Assembly (NCBI RefSeq): GCF_964204865.1
Contig: NC_135252.1
Span: 8,639,383-8,703,382, forward strand
DNA: 64,000 bases
Reading direction: 5' to 3'
Source: Styela clava
Taxonomy: Eukaryota > Chordata > Ascidiacea > Stolidobranchia > Styelidae
A program made the translations under genes and the position numbers. This document shows positions 15,001 through 26,057 of the stretch, piece by piece. Within the stretch, counting starts at the first letter, position 1; each line of letters opens with the position of its first letter. Below the pieces are notes generated by a model, which saw only the letters and a list, made by a program, of their open reading frames with translations, had not been told where the DNA came from and did no database searches.

Positions 15001-15637
15001 ATTTTTGTAGTGTGAGGTATTGCAAGTTGTAACTTGCGAGAAAGAGTTTCATTTCTAATACTACTTACTCTGTTAAGGGAGATCCACTATGGCAAACTAA
15101 CATGTTTCGATTAAGCATTACCATTTGACAACTCCACTCCTAATATTTTATAATACTGTTCGATCTTTTTAGTTGAAATCTTCTGATGCAGTACTGGAGA
15201 AGAAATCATTTCGAATTGGTGCTGATAAGTTGAGAATTTTTTTACATGGTAAGATTAGTCTGTGGTAATTGGTAGATACGAATTGTGATTGTTCCTTGTC
15301 TGTTAGTATATATCTATATTCCATAGATATAAAGACTTTAATATGAAAAAAATGATATCGCTACAGCGATATTCAACACCAATAATGATATGAAGATAGC
15401 GTCTTAGTAGCATTAACGCACAAAATATCAGATAAGATAGTATTTGTGAGAGGACTATCGACTCTTCGCCATTTATGATTTGGTTCCTCATCGTCATTGA
15501 TTAGCGATTCCCCTTAAATAAATGTCCCCGCATTCTTACGCTTTGCACGATATACATATACAGTCCTGGCTGTAGCTAGTTTTGTTCCTTTATCAGAACT
15601 GAAAACTGCTCAAGGTTTGATGAAAGAATTGAACTGA
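12039..15637 (+). CDS. COMMD4: COMM domain-containing protein 4 (COMMD4), eight coding exons
   Basis: Coding exons are 12039-12041 (only ATG), 12533-12604, 13147-13212, 13876-13915, 14133-14252, 14672-14847, 15173-15248 and 15597-15637. They sum to 594 nt, or 197 residues plus stop; human COMMD4 has 199. Every junction is GT..AG and every phase matches. The protein opens [19 protein letters not shown], nearly the vertebrate N-terminus. Later blocks [20 protein letters not shown] and GLPK-EHTAALC are also family hallmarks. The C-terminal COMM domain is encoded by exons 6-8 and includes [13 protein letters not shown] proteins assemble into the Commander/CCC complex that controls endosomal recycling and NF-kB/copper handling. 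The start codon is the last three bases of exon 1. Intron 2 carries a hairpin MITE. Confidence 0.95.
12806..12981. mobile_element. Hairpin MITE in COMMD4 intron 2
   Basis: A roughly 176-bp near-palindrome. The left arm runs from ATGCAATTCAAAAGTC through CACTAACGCAAATGTATTTT to TTTCGTCTGACC. The right arm is its reverse complement with scattered mismatches. The loop is short and holds CTTAGACAAGC. No coding capacity. The target duplication is not clear, so the superfamily is open. Confidence 0.75.
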
Positions 15638-15732
15638 AAGAAGAGTGTGAAGCATTGGATATCAAGTTATTACCAGTTTTTGATTGAACATATGTTGGTA
15701 TTTGTTTGTGCTTCTTTCAACATTATTTAACA

Positions 15733-15751
15733 AATAAACAAGTGCAATAAA
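15733..15751 (+). terminator. COMMD4 polyadenylation signals
   Basis: Two AATAAA hexamers (15733-15738 and 15746-15751) lie about 100 bp after the COMMD4 stop, followed by a T-rich stretch. This is the expected spacing for mRNA 3' end formation. Confidence 0.65.
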
Positions 15752-16374
15752 TTTTCATTTTCCTCTAGATTTTGATGTGTTGCTGTGAAAAGTTGTAACA
15801 GTTGAGTTAAGAATGGACTGGGAGGACATACATTGTGCTGTGCAGGTTTGCAGATACTTAGGAAGTGTTATTAACTTTCCAAGAGTTCAGAGTTCAGACC
15901 CTTATTTAAGGCAGCGATAAGTCTAGTTTCGATTGATATTGATATTTGATGTTCTTCTACAGGTCTGCAGATTAGTAGGGAGTAGTTAATTCAGACAGAC
16001 CCTTGATAATTTATCCACCTCACATGTATGTAGGAAGTGTGGCTCTTTACTTTCTTCGGGCTCAGCAGACAGGGCTTAATTAAGTTTTTTTTTGGTTTCA
16101 CTATTCTACAGTGCTTGGATTTTCAATAGCAGTGATAATGGAGATCTATTCCCCTCAAATCTAGTTCACCTGACATCTAAAACTACTCATACCAATCTCA
16201 ACAAGGCATTCAAAATAGATCAGCACCATTTAATTGTTTTTCAAAGTTTAGCATAAAAGAAATAAAAGACGCACATTCATGCAAAATGAGTGGCAGTAAA
16301 CCATCATGACATTTTTTGTCCATCTTGGATACACGTTCATATTTGATCAGTGTTTCTCCCTCATGCCATCACTG
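15752..16374. other. Short convergent intergenic region
   Basis: Separates COMMD4 (+) from the BED-BTB gene (-). On the minus strand an ATTAAA (plus-strand TTTAAT at 16229-16234) lies about 140 bp past the BED-BTB stop and may be its polyadenylation signal. Otherwise I see nothing. Confidence 0.4.
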
Positions 16375-18210
16375 TCATACCAATTGTGGCTTATCTGTAT
16401 CTCCATTATACTGTTGAATGTCATCCTCATTTCCTGGAAATTGGTCCCATGAACTAGCATGCAAAATTGCAGTATCGCCTTTAATTACAAATCTTGGTTC
16501 ACAATCATCTTGGTCCACAAATGTGTCATCTCTATATTCAGCAAATTTTAACTTGGTAAAATCTGACTTCTGTTCACATTGCGTCTCACCCCCCATGGCA
16601 TCTTGAATATAATTTTTCACTTCACATTCTTCAGAAGAATTGTTTTTATATCCGCATTCAGTTGAATTTTCAACCTCATGAGATTCTAACTCAGCTCTGT
16701 TGTCCTTTTTGTCAATTTTCATTGCACATTCTTCTGAAAAATTGTTGTTGTATCTGTTTTCAGTTGGATTTTTATCAGCCATTTTCCTAATTTTTCTTTT
16801 TCGAGGCTGTGTCTTCACCTTTAGTTTGAATTTTGGGGCAGGAGGAGGCCTTTTTCGTTTCTTTGAAGATTTTGTCTTAAGGAAGTTGGCACTTTTTGAT
16901 ACATTATCGTTGCCATTACAATAAGTAGAGATCTCAGATACCAACGTTGGTGGATCAACTGCTTCAGATTCATATTTTTTAATTACATTTATACATTCCC
17001 GCTCTAGATATTTCAAAACCAATCTAGAATCGAATGAATGAGCAATCGTATAGATATCCCAAATTTTTGATTCTTCCAAATGGAATAAATTCTTCAGTTT
17101 ACCCAAGTATGCAATTTCAATAAAGCTTAGCATTGCATCCGTTGTAACATCGTGCATCACAATTTGGTCAGATGAATCTAGAAGTGTTTTCACTTTATCA
17201 GAAGCAATAGAAAGAATACATGAATGCACCTTGAATTCATATCCCGCATTAGTTTCATAATATTTGACTGCATCATCGTCATTACGAATGGCAGTTCTTC
17301 TCTTGCGGCCACGTTTTTTTGGTTTCTCACTTTCTGGAATCAGGATAGTGCAATCGCAGCACAAGTCCATCTGTTGCTGCATATACAATGTATGCATCAT
17401 AACACCGCTGTGTACTAAATCTACTTCTCTGTTGGCGATAATTTTTTCTGGTGATACAGGTGTGGGAAGTGTTTTCGCAGACTTGCTTGTACTTGACTTG
17501 CTTTCAATATATGGTAATTTAGGATTTCTTTTAGGTGGCTCAAGACCATGTTGCACTCTCTTATGAAATATATGGTCTAAATGTTTTACCAATCTTGAAG
17601 TATTAATATCTTCATTAGGACTTTCAAGACGCATGACCATTCCACAAGTTCTGCATATGTATGAATTTTGCCTGATATTATATAAAAGAAATTCATCTCT
17701 AATATTGCAGTCTGTGTTTTCGGCCTCAATTTCAGGTATATCATTTGATATTAACTGGGAATCCTTCCATAGATCTGGGTGTTTCAGCTTGACGTGGTTC
17801 CACATAGAGGTTGTATTACGATCAGCTGATCTTGAAATATGAACTGAACACGTTTTACATTCTGCAATATTTTTATCATTTTTATTGAGCTCAAAAAATT
17901 CCCATATTTTTGAAGTAAATCCCTTGCCCGTTTGCTTTTGAAGGGAGTTTATGTTCAATTGGTTTAGTATGCTCTCCGCTAGAACATCATCTTGGCCTAT
18001 TTCGGATAGCATTGTGCTCACTTCTACATGACTTTGGTCGAGATGCTTCCAAAGTTTTTTCCCAAGAGTACTACTTTTTTTGTCTGCATTCATTATCTTA
18101 CTTCGATCGACAACAAACCCACAAATGTTACATACTGCTTTATCTTCATTGTCGCCTTTCAATGAGAATGACAACCAAACTTTTGAACGACGACGATGTG
18201 GACTGTTCAT
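16375..18210 (-). CDS. Triple BED zinc finger-BTB/POZ protein, paralogue A
   Basis: A single-exon 611-residue protein that I cannot match to a named gene. BED-type fingers: C27/C30/H56/H61, preceded by the VW..F signature; C118/C121/H139/H144, preceded by KIWEFF; and a more degenerate third at C186/C189/H210/H216 lacking the leading Trp. A BTB/POZ domain follows at about 262-405 (VDLVHSGVMMHTLYMQQQ, CCDCTIL, VHSCILSIASDKV, FIEIAYLGKL). Its internal loop carries a basic KKRGRKRR insert resembling an AT-hook or nuclear signal. Another basic block lies at 449-476 (KKRKRPPPAPK, RKRKIRK), and the tail is acidic. BED fingers bind DNA in transposases and chromatin proteins and BTB domains oligomerise, so a nuclear DNA-binding regulator is likely by inference. 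An in-frame TAG touches the ATG, within TTTTCCTAG|ATG, which also reads as a splice acceptor. A paralogue is at 28358-30199. Confidence 0.85.
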   Translation of the reverse strand: MNSPHRRRSKVWLSFSLKGDNEDKAVCNICGFVVDRSKIMNADKKSSTLGKKLWKHLDQSHVEVSTMLSEIGQDDVLAESILNQLNINSLQKQTGKGFTSKIWEFFELNKNDKNIAECKTCSVHISRSADRNTTSMWNHVKLKHPDLWKDSQLISNDIPEIEAENTDCNIRDEFLLYNIRQNSYICRTCGMVMRLESPNEDINTSRLVKHLDHIFHKRVQHGLEPPKRNPKLPYIESKSSTSKSAKTLPTPVSPEKIIANREVDLVHSGVMMHTLYMQQQMDLCCDCTILIPESEKPKKRGRKRRTAIRNDDDAVKYYETNAGYEFKVHSCILSIASDKVKTLLDSSDQIVMHDVTTDAMLSFIEIAYLGKLKNLFHLEESKIWDIYTIAHSFDSRLVLKYLERECINVIKKYESEAVDPPTLVSEISTYCNGNDNVSKSANFLKTKSSKKRKRPPPAPKFKLKVKTQPRKRKIRKMADKNPTENRYNNNFSEECAMKIDKKDNRAELESHEVENSTECGYKNNSSEECEVKNYIQDAMGGETQCEQKSDFTKLKFAEYRDDTFVDQDDCEPRFVIKGDTAILHASSWDQFPGNEDDIQQYNGDTDKPQLV

Positions 18211-21200
18211 CTAGGAAAATTGTCATATTTAGGAAACTTCTAGTTATTATGCACAATTTGAACATAGCCTACATTGCCTTTATCTATATTGGCGTTTTTC
18301 CCAATCTGCCAATTGTTATGGCAAACTGTAAAGAGATCCTTACATATCAGTGACTGATTGTACGTAGCCTTGTTTAGAGTGAAGGTGTGAAAATATTGAA
18401 TAATAAAATATACCTAAGCAATACTAATAACTGACTTGATATATACGTTGAAATTCATGTTAATTTATTCAGTATAATTATAGTTTTCCATCCTTAAAAT
18501 TTTGAACTTTATTTATATCCCACAATCTGTAATATTCAGATTTTTCATTCACTATTCATTTCTGATTTCTAAGCTAAGCATCTTACAGTCTCAGGAATTA
18601 GTTGTGCAAAATCTAAAAATGTATTAGTGATATTTCTGTATTTGATTTTTGAAAGACGGTGTTTTTTCATCAATGCTAGACCCTACCAGTATTCATTCGT
18701 GAAAACTAAACGCCCATTGTTGCTGCCATAATTATCGACAGCTTTTTGCTAATGCTGCCAAATCAAAAAAATTTTTATCACTTTATCGACATCACAGAAA
18801 AGGTGTAAATATTTATCGACTTATAACTATAAATATCGACACATACCTTATGATTTCTTCAAGATTTCCTTTATCACAACTTTGGTTCTAAAACTAGATT
18901 AGCCCAAACTATTGGTCACAATTTACGTGTTGTACCACGCGACTGTTTGATATCTCGGTAGAAAAACATGACTAAAAGAGAGAAAAGTACCATACTGCGG
19001 CGACACGGCACTTCGTGACGTCACAAGTTGGATTTATTGGTAATCATCGAAGCACATAACTTACGCTTGAGTGCAACGACACTGAAGCGTTGACGGGCTC
19101 TGCAAACTGTATTGTGTGTTCTTCGCACAAAATATACCCTTTATTACCTCAAAATATGATTCAAAATAGGCTTAAAACTAAACTAATAAATCTACCAGTC
19201 TAACTAGATACAATGGTGTATGGGTAATCTACTTGTTATATAACTAACTATGTATGATATGTTATCTATCAAATACAATCGAATTAAATATTTTTTTTCT
19301 GAATCCCACAGGTCATAATGCTTCACCTAAAATATGACTGTTTTATTTGTTCTTTCACGCTTAACCGCCCACGTCACGCATGTCCGCCGTTTTTCAGCAA
19401 AGGAATTGAGGATTTACTGGTACATGTCCGTCAGGCTCATTTGTTTAAGTTTGGGAAATACGAATATGGAATCGAAGAGACTGGAACAAGCTAGCAATTC
19501 CGGCTGGTATTGTCGGCAAACCGAATAGCCCCTTATTTTCCCTAGCATGATGAAAATTTCCAAGTCATTATTCCCTGACTGAAATGCGTCATATGTCACT
19601 TATCTCAAAAAGTACTCTGTATAAGTACCAAATATCTCATTGGGTAAACTTGGGAACGCATGGACCATATAAATATCTCATTGCAGTACGGTACAGTTTG
19701 CGATTTCAATATTGTCCCTGATATTAATATATTTGTAACAAATATTCCATTCGCCTCTGAAACTAGACGTATTTCGAACGCTCGATGAATCGGATTTTTT
19801 TTTTAATAAATCCAATCGTGACGTTTTAAGTATGATTTTTCTCAAATCCAATTTAAATATATACATACAAATATCATTGTAATTGTTCTAAGGTATGTGA
19901 GACTGATTAGACGGCAATTTCAGACAAATGATATACATAAATGTTTTATTATCGTTAAAATAGTACAATGACATTAAACAACATGATGCGCAACTCCGGC
20001 ATTTTTGTCCGAAGATCGTATTCGATAGCACGCTCCAATGCACATACTTGACGAGACGAAAACGAGCGGATGTGTGCTGCTTTCAAGGCGTAGCACGAAT
20101 GGTGTTCGTGCCTGCTTTGACAGTTGTTGTCGATTTTAATGATATTTTTGAAAGTTGGGGTAAAAAGAAATCGGTAAAAGGTAAGGTGAATACTATTGTT
20201 GTATATCACACCCGGGCATCGCACTGTTAAGTACATGTGGGAAAGCCAGCCTTTGTCAAATACTACGAAGTTATTAATTCAGTACGGTACGGAGTTGCCC
20301 ATTTGCCGAAATTACATCTTTACTTACCCCTTATGGTTTCAAATAGTTCATGCACCTCCAGTTAGATTTTTTTAATCAGTGAGGATATATACTCATTGTT
20401 GACTGCTGCTCATTGTAACATACTATTACGCATTCACTTTTATTTGCGTATTGAATCAAAGTGTTAATAAGTTCACCTAACATTTCACTCATACCGGTCT
20501 ATATTGTATAGTCTGATTTCTCAAGTATTTGGAGCCACGAATGCTTGTAATTTTCTGACTAAACCCTTTTATTAGTTGGTTTATATACCAAATTCAGTAA
20601 AATATTTTTTAAATAAAACATGAGATATTGGATTTATTAGCTTTTCCATTCTGAATCATATAGACTGCTTTATTTATTCTTAACGAAAATTAATAAATCT
20701 CCTCTCTTTCTTCAGATGTGAAAGTTGTGGACAAACCTGTCTAAGCATTGTGAGATTCTTGCAGCACAAGAGGCAATAGCAGAAATAGTAAGTATATCAA
20801 TCAAGAAATTAAGCCGACATAAAGCAAAACTTTCAACTATTCGTCTAATCTCAATTTCCTATTATTTATTCACAGGACAACTATAGCAGACGGGGAGATA
20901 TCAGAAGTCTGGCGACATATCAGTGACAGTGTGATTCCAAGAAATATAATGCAATTGAAAATAGAAAATTGCAATAGAAAAACAACCTATGGAGGCATGC
21001 AAAGACATTTGACCCTCCGGTAGAGTTGTGTATGGCCCCCACATCCTGCAGGGCTTGAGGAAAATAACCAAAAATTCCAAAGCGTAAGATTGCATAAGCG
21101 GTCTTATTTGTAAAAAGGCACAAAACACGCCAGACATACTTAAAACAGCTTTGGAAATGAGGATTACGGGTACCTCACTGCACCTGTGTTATATTTGGTT

Positions 21201-21302
21201 CATCAACTTTTGGTAGTACTATAGAAGAAATTCCGGAAGGGGTATAATCATCATTCATGGTAAAATACTATCATATATTTTTTGAACAACTTCAATCTAG
21301 AC
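18211..21302. other. Upstream region of BED-BTB A, no gene
   Basis: No convincing gene. A perfect CRE palindrome TGACGTCA is at 19016-19023, in a locally CpG-richer patch (18950-19110) about 800 bp upstream of BED-BTB A; it is a promoter candidate. A short zinc-finger-like string lies at 20716-20779 but is interrupted (see rejected items). Confidence 0.4.
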
Positions 21303-22489
21303 CAGGGATCTCAAACTCGCGGCCCCAGAGAACTTCCAGTGCGGCCCTCGAACGCTTAACAATGATTGTAATAGTATTTTTGAAATTTTTTTTTTTATCT
21401 AAATGTAATACATTTTTCAAACCTTCTAAAGTGAAATTGATTATTCACACAGAAAACAATTTACTGAAAGTAGTTTTGGAATATTAATTTTTTTGTCCAC
21501 ATTTTGACCCAATTAAGAATACACATCAAGCTAGCAAAAGAATACTTGAATAAAACACTTGAGTAATTAAATTAAACGCAAAGTACATGAAGAAGGTGGC
21601 ATTTTCGAAGAAAATGGGAGTTGTAACATTTCTGCTCTTCACAAAATTCTGAAGCACATTGTTTAATTTGTCATATTTCCGTCAATACAATCAAAAAACA
21701 CAATAAGCTCAGCAGTCAATATGACAAATTCGAAGACCAACTTCGAACAGAAAATTTCCATGTGTTTGTATATTAATATAATTATACAACGACTCAGTTA
21801 CTAAAAATCAATATCAATAATAATTCAAGCAATCCTATGCCACGCAATGTAGTGCGAAATGTCTTGTCGAAAAAATCTGTCATTTGTTTTTTTACTGATC
21901 TATACATGAAATGATAAAAGTAACTTTTTTGCATTACAGGAATTAATTAAACATTTGTAAAGATCCAGATAAACCCATGATCATGTGGCCTCGTTAGTTA
22001 GAGTTGGTACTATAAAATCATTTCAGACTGGCCTTAGTATGCTGGTGACACAAAAAAGATGCCAAACGCCAGGACAAATGTAATTATTAAAACATTGAGT
22101 TTATACTGTAGTATTTTTGTTAATTTTAGGTTCATATATTTAGATTAAGTTATTTTTAGTGTATGTATTATTCTTTCCTTATTCAAAGCTTGTTCAAAAA
22201 TGATTTTGATGGTTGTACATAGAATTTTACGATTTTTTATAATAAATACTGTAACTTGCAAATGTTGCAATAATAGTGGAATGCAAATATTAATATGTAA
22301 TTGCATTTGAAATTGAAGAAAATAATAAAACTTAATCCAACTGTTTAGTTGCATCACAATATATGTCACAAACTAAAACTATCTTAAAAATATCTTTTAG
22401 GTATACATTATCAAAAACTGTTTGCGGCTCTTTTTACAATTTTCAAAATGCAATGCGGCTCTCGAAAACCCATGAGTTTGACACCACTG
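21303..22489. mobile_element. Non-autonomous hAT element, family B full copy
   Basis: A 1187-bp element. The left end is CAGGGATCTCAAACTCGCGG and the reverse complement of the right end is CAGTGGTGTCAAACTCATGG. GCGGCCCTCG and GCGGCTCTCG blocks lie near the ends. Flanking 8-mers ATCTAGAC (21295-21302) and ATCTATTC (22490-22497) match at six of eight positions, as an old hAT duplication would. No transposase is visible. A truncated copy is at 45653-45865. Confidence 0.8.
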
Positions 22490-25400
22490 ATCTATTCTAG
22501 ACGATTCAAGCATTGCTTTGGGAAATTATATCACTTCAATTAAATTGAAATAATCTCGCTATATTAAATACAAAATCGTTGCTATCATAAAGGTAAACCA
22601 ATTCAGCCACTCGAAATATATTGGCCTTCACAAAGCAATGGAGGCAAAATTGAGAGTTCATGAGCTATGAACATTTGTTCTTTTCTTTGTCTTGAACTTT
22701 CCATACTCCACAGCCCCTATTAATTTTTTTTAATCTTAATTACCATGTGATGGTCATACATATCTTTAACTTGTATTTTCTGTCATGATGTATTATCTCA
22801 ATGTGCCAAACTATTAATTAGTGTGCATATTTTGCTTCCAGATGACATAAATGTATTGTCATGTTTATTACCTCAGCTTGGAGTATTGACAAGAAAAAGG
22901 TGCCAGTAAATTAGGTAAAAAAATTTTCAACTCATTGTTATGATCAGAATTCACAATCAATAGGAATTATAAACAGCCAACAATCAGTGAGAATTATATG
23001 CGAAATCCCTCAGAATAAATTTGTCTAAAATCGGAGGAAGGCAGAAAATATAGGTAGTTTCCATCCACACAAGCATTTCAAGAAGACTTGCTCGAGCCAA
23101 ACTAAATGAGCATCGTCAGGTGATCGGTAAGGCTGCAAGTTGAATTCAGCCCTGCAACCTCCTGCATAGAAGATAATATTAATTAGTGGGCTATGAGCTA
23201 AATTCCTAAATTTAAACAAACCTATCTACGATGCATTATGTACCAGCAATGTTACCTACGATTAACTGAATATGTAATATGTCTAATAAATTCACCTACA
23301 AAAGCAAGTTCGATAGGTGCAAACTTTGTGTTATGGAATTGTATCGCAGCACAGTTTTGTATGACACCCTCTTTAAATGAAATTTCAATGATTAAGCGCA
23401 AACATTAAAATGACTAACTTTGAACTTTGTCATTATCTGCAAAATGTTCCACACAAATCTTTCCGCTATCGCGTTTGTAATCTTCTCTGATAAAAAAAAA
23501 ACGTCTATGATGTCCAGAATTGCTCTTTACAGCTTGCCTGTTATTCCAGCTTTCCAAGTAAGCAAAACTTCTTAGATATAGAGATTATTTTGTTTCGTTA
23601 CAGGCGCAAAAAGGCAGGTACTACACGTAAAAAAGACGCCGAGTAGCAAAAGCGAGCGGAAAACGGACGCAAAAGGCGACGAGAAATATGTGCATTGGAG
23701 CGTATCATGAAATACAATGTTTTACCTGTAGTCTTATGGAGTGACGTCAGAGTTGCCTATCATGTTGTTTAATGTCATTGAATAGTATTAAAAACAAATA
23801 AACACCACATGCCGCTGTCTTTCGATATTAAATCTTTGTACAAAAAAACATCAAATTTTCAAACAACAAATGCGACCAGACACAGCATATTGCTTATTTG
23901 TTGTCAGTAGCCGTTGGCGTTCCACTTTCTAGCACGACTGATCCCAGTACTTCCCCGTTTTCTGGACCTACTACGTTGATCGAAATGGCCTGTTTTCCTG
24001 TAGATGGTGGCTCAGTTCCTGATCTGGAAAGAAAATATATTCGTAATTTGGTTCGGGACATCGGAAGTAAAATTTATCTAAACACATCAGACTCGCAACC
24101 ACCATAAGTAATCTATGCTTATTGATAGAATGAAATATAGATTTATGAGTTATATAGACTTGGATATATTATTGGACACGGTTGTGCACGCATGGATCGT
24201 TTTGCTCAACTATTGTTGTTTTTGTTTTTGAAAAAAATCCCTCTGTGTCGCAACTAACCAACAATTATTATAAAATTTTTATCATAAAGGTGGAAAAGTC
24301 GCTATAAGCTCATTACAAGTTTTTCAAGTTTTCTCTAACACCTTTGTGTCTCGATATTTTAGCCAAATTGTTGCTGTATCATTTTAATCAAAGAGAACAC
24401 TTTTTATTCTAAAAAGATTGACCACCTCTGCCACGCTTGTCTACTGCCTCCTTCAGCATACACAGTGTTTCCGAGGCCTCAGCGGTGCCCATGTGCGGTC
24501 TTCGTCTCCATATATTTGGGCAACACTCTCTTGTTGGAAGCGAAGTGTACATATGGGTCGTTTTGTTATCATTAATAATATTTTTGGACATGAAGTGTAC
24601 ATATAGGTCTTTTTGCTATTATGTTATTTTTGTTATGTTGATGTTCGTGTAAGTATTTTTTCTTATCGTTATGAAAAAGTCACTTTTCTCTTTTATTACA
24701 GAACTAATTGCTTTGAAATTTTCAGTGGATAAAGATTGTATTTTTTGCTATTACTTCTATTTATTTCCATGGGCTCTATGGGATTCGTTTTTTGTGTGCA
24801 ATGAGGTGACGAAAATTGCGCACCTTGTGGCAATTGCATACCCGTACTACTTCGTTTTGGCCGTTGTGTCCATACATTTGAGCACCGCTCTCTTGTTCCC
24901 AATATGCGACTATTTTGGATAAGAAAACTTTCTATAGTTTATTTGAACTAAGTTTGATGAGTTTTTCACTATGAAACCAGCAACAATAAGTTGTATTTCA
25001 TTTCATCCCAGCCTAAACTGACTAATTGATGAACAGAATTATGAATTTCGAGATATTCAGTCTACCTCAAGCATCTCAATACATAAAAAGTACATCATGT
25101 ACGAATTTCAACTGCATGAGGAAGACTTTTTTTTACATACACAAAACTTAATGTTGCTTTATCTTACTGCTTATCTGCTCTTACCTTTCCTTTTCGTCAC
25201 TATTTGCAATGTCACACTTTGGATTTTGAGAAAACGCTGCTAAGTCAGGAAGTCCGAAATTAAGCGATGATATACTCATAGTCACCAGTTCTGATGACTC
25301 TGTCGATATTGAAAAAGACAACAAATATTAATCAGGTACAATTGGTGCAAACCATAATCCGTGAACAAATTGATACTTATTAGTTTTATTCGGTATTTAT

Positions 25401-25795
25401 GGGACGCCGAACGCATATAAATTCAATATTACACTCGCTGAGCTCTTATGATTCAGCATCAACACAATGCATTTTTCATTATATATATCGTTTTTCATAA
25501 CGGTAAAACTTTCTTATAGCGATAAGTATTAGTAAACACTTTCCACATTTGCAGGCGTATTGAAAAAATTGTTCTAGAGAAAATGCTGATGCTATAAAGT
25601 CCTTTATGCGTAAAAAAAATTGTACTGATCAATCTATAAATGTCATTAGCTTCTATAGTAATATATATACATGTTATATTTTACTCATACTCAAAAGTAA
25701 AAAACAATTCTGCTGTTTTTGCCCAGTTTCCTCCTGTTGTAACATTTGGAGATGAAGTAATTTTAGGAATATAACTACTAACCAGCAGTGTTCCC
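22490..25795. other. Intergenic, no gene recognised
   Basis: AT-rich with only short random frames. Related blocks with GAAGTGTACATATGGGTC and GAAGTGTACATATAGGTC occur about 50 bp apart near 24541-24610. A second TGACGTCA lies at 23742-23749. The part nearest 25795 is the probable 3' UTR of the EF-hand gene on the minus strand. Confidence 0.4.
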
Positions 25796-26057
25796 TCTAA
25801 AGTGTGCGCGTGTGCGCGCGCACACAGCTTCCAGAGGCTGCGCACACGCATAGATTTACTGCGCACAGACGAATTTCGATGTAATGTAACAATATCCTCG
25901 GTTAGCAGGTTGAGTTTGTTGTTGCCCCACCCATTACCCGGTTAGAACGCCAAAATTTCTTCATTGGTTTTTGCACAAATATTAGTCATTTTCAAAAAAG
26001 TGCGCACACACCAAAATTTCTGCGCACACATACTACAAAAAATTAGAGGGAACATTG
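25796..26057. mobile_element. Short hAT MITE with perfect 8-bp duplication, family C copy 1
   Basis: A 262-bp element with ends CAGTGTTCCCTCTAA and TTAGAGGGAACATTG. It is flanked by a perfect target duplication CTAACCAG (25788-25795 and 26058-26065). The left part has an alternating purine-pyrimidine run GTGCGCGTGTGCGCGCGCAC, a sequence type prone to Z-DNA. The insertion lies immediately after the stop codon of the EF-hand gene, and that stop falls inside the duplicated 8 bp. Confidence 0.92.

Noticed and set aside
20716-20779. Possible C2H2 finger exon (CESCGQTC..FLQHKRQ) after a CTTCAG acceptor
   Set aside because: Ends in a stop after about 21 codons, has only one His in a plausible place, and no neighbouring exon continues it. 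Probably chance or a very old relic.
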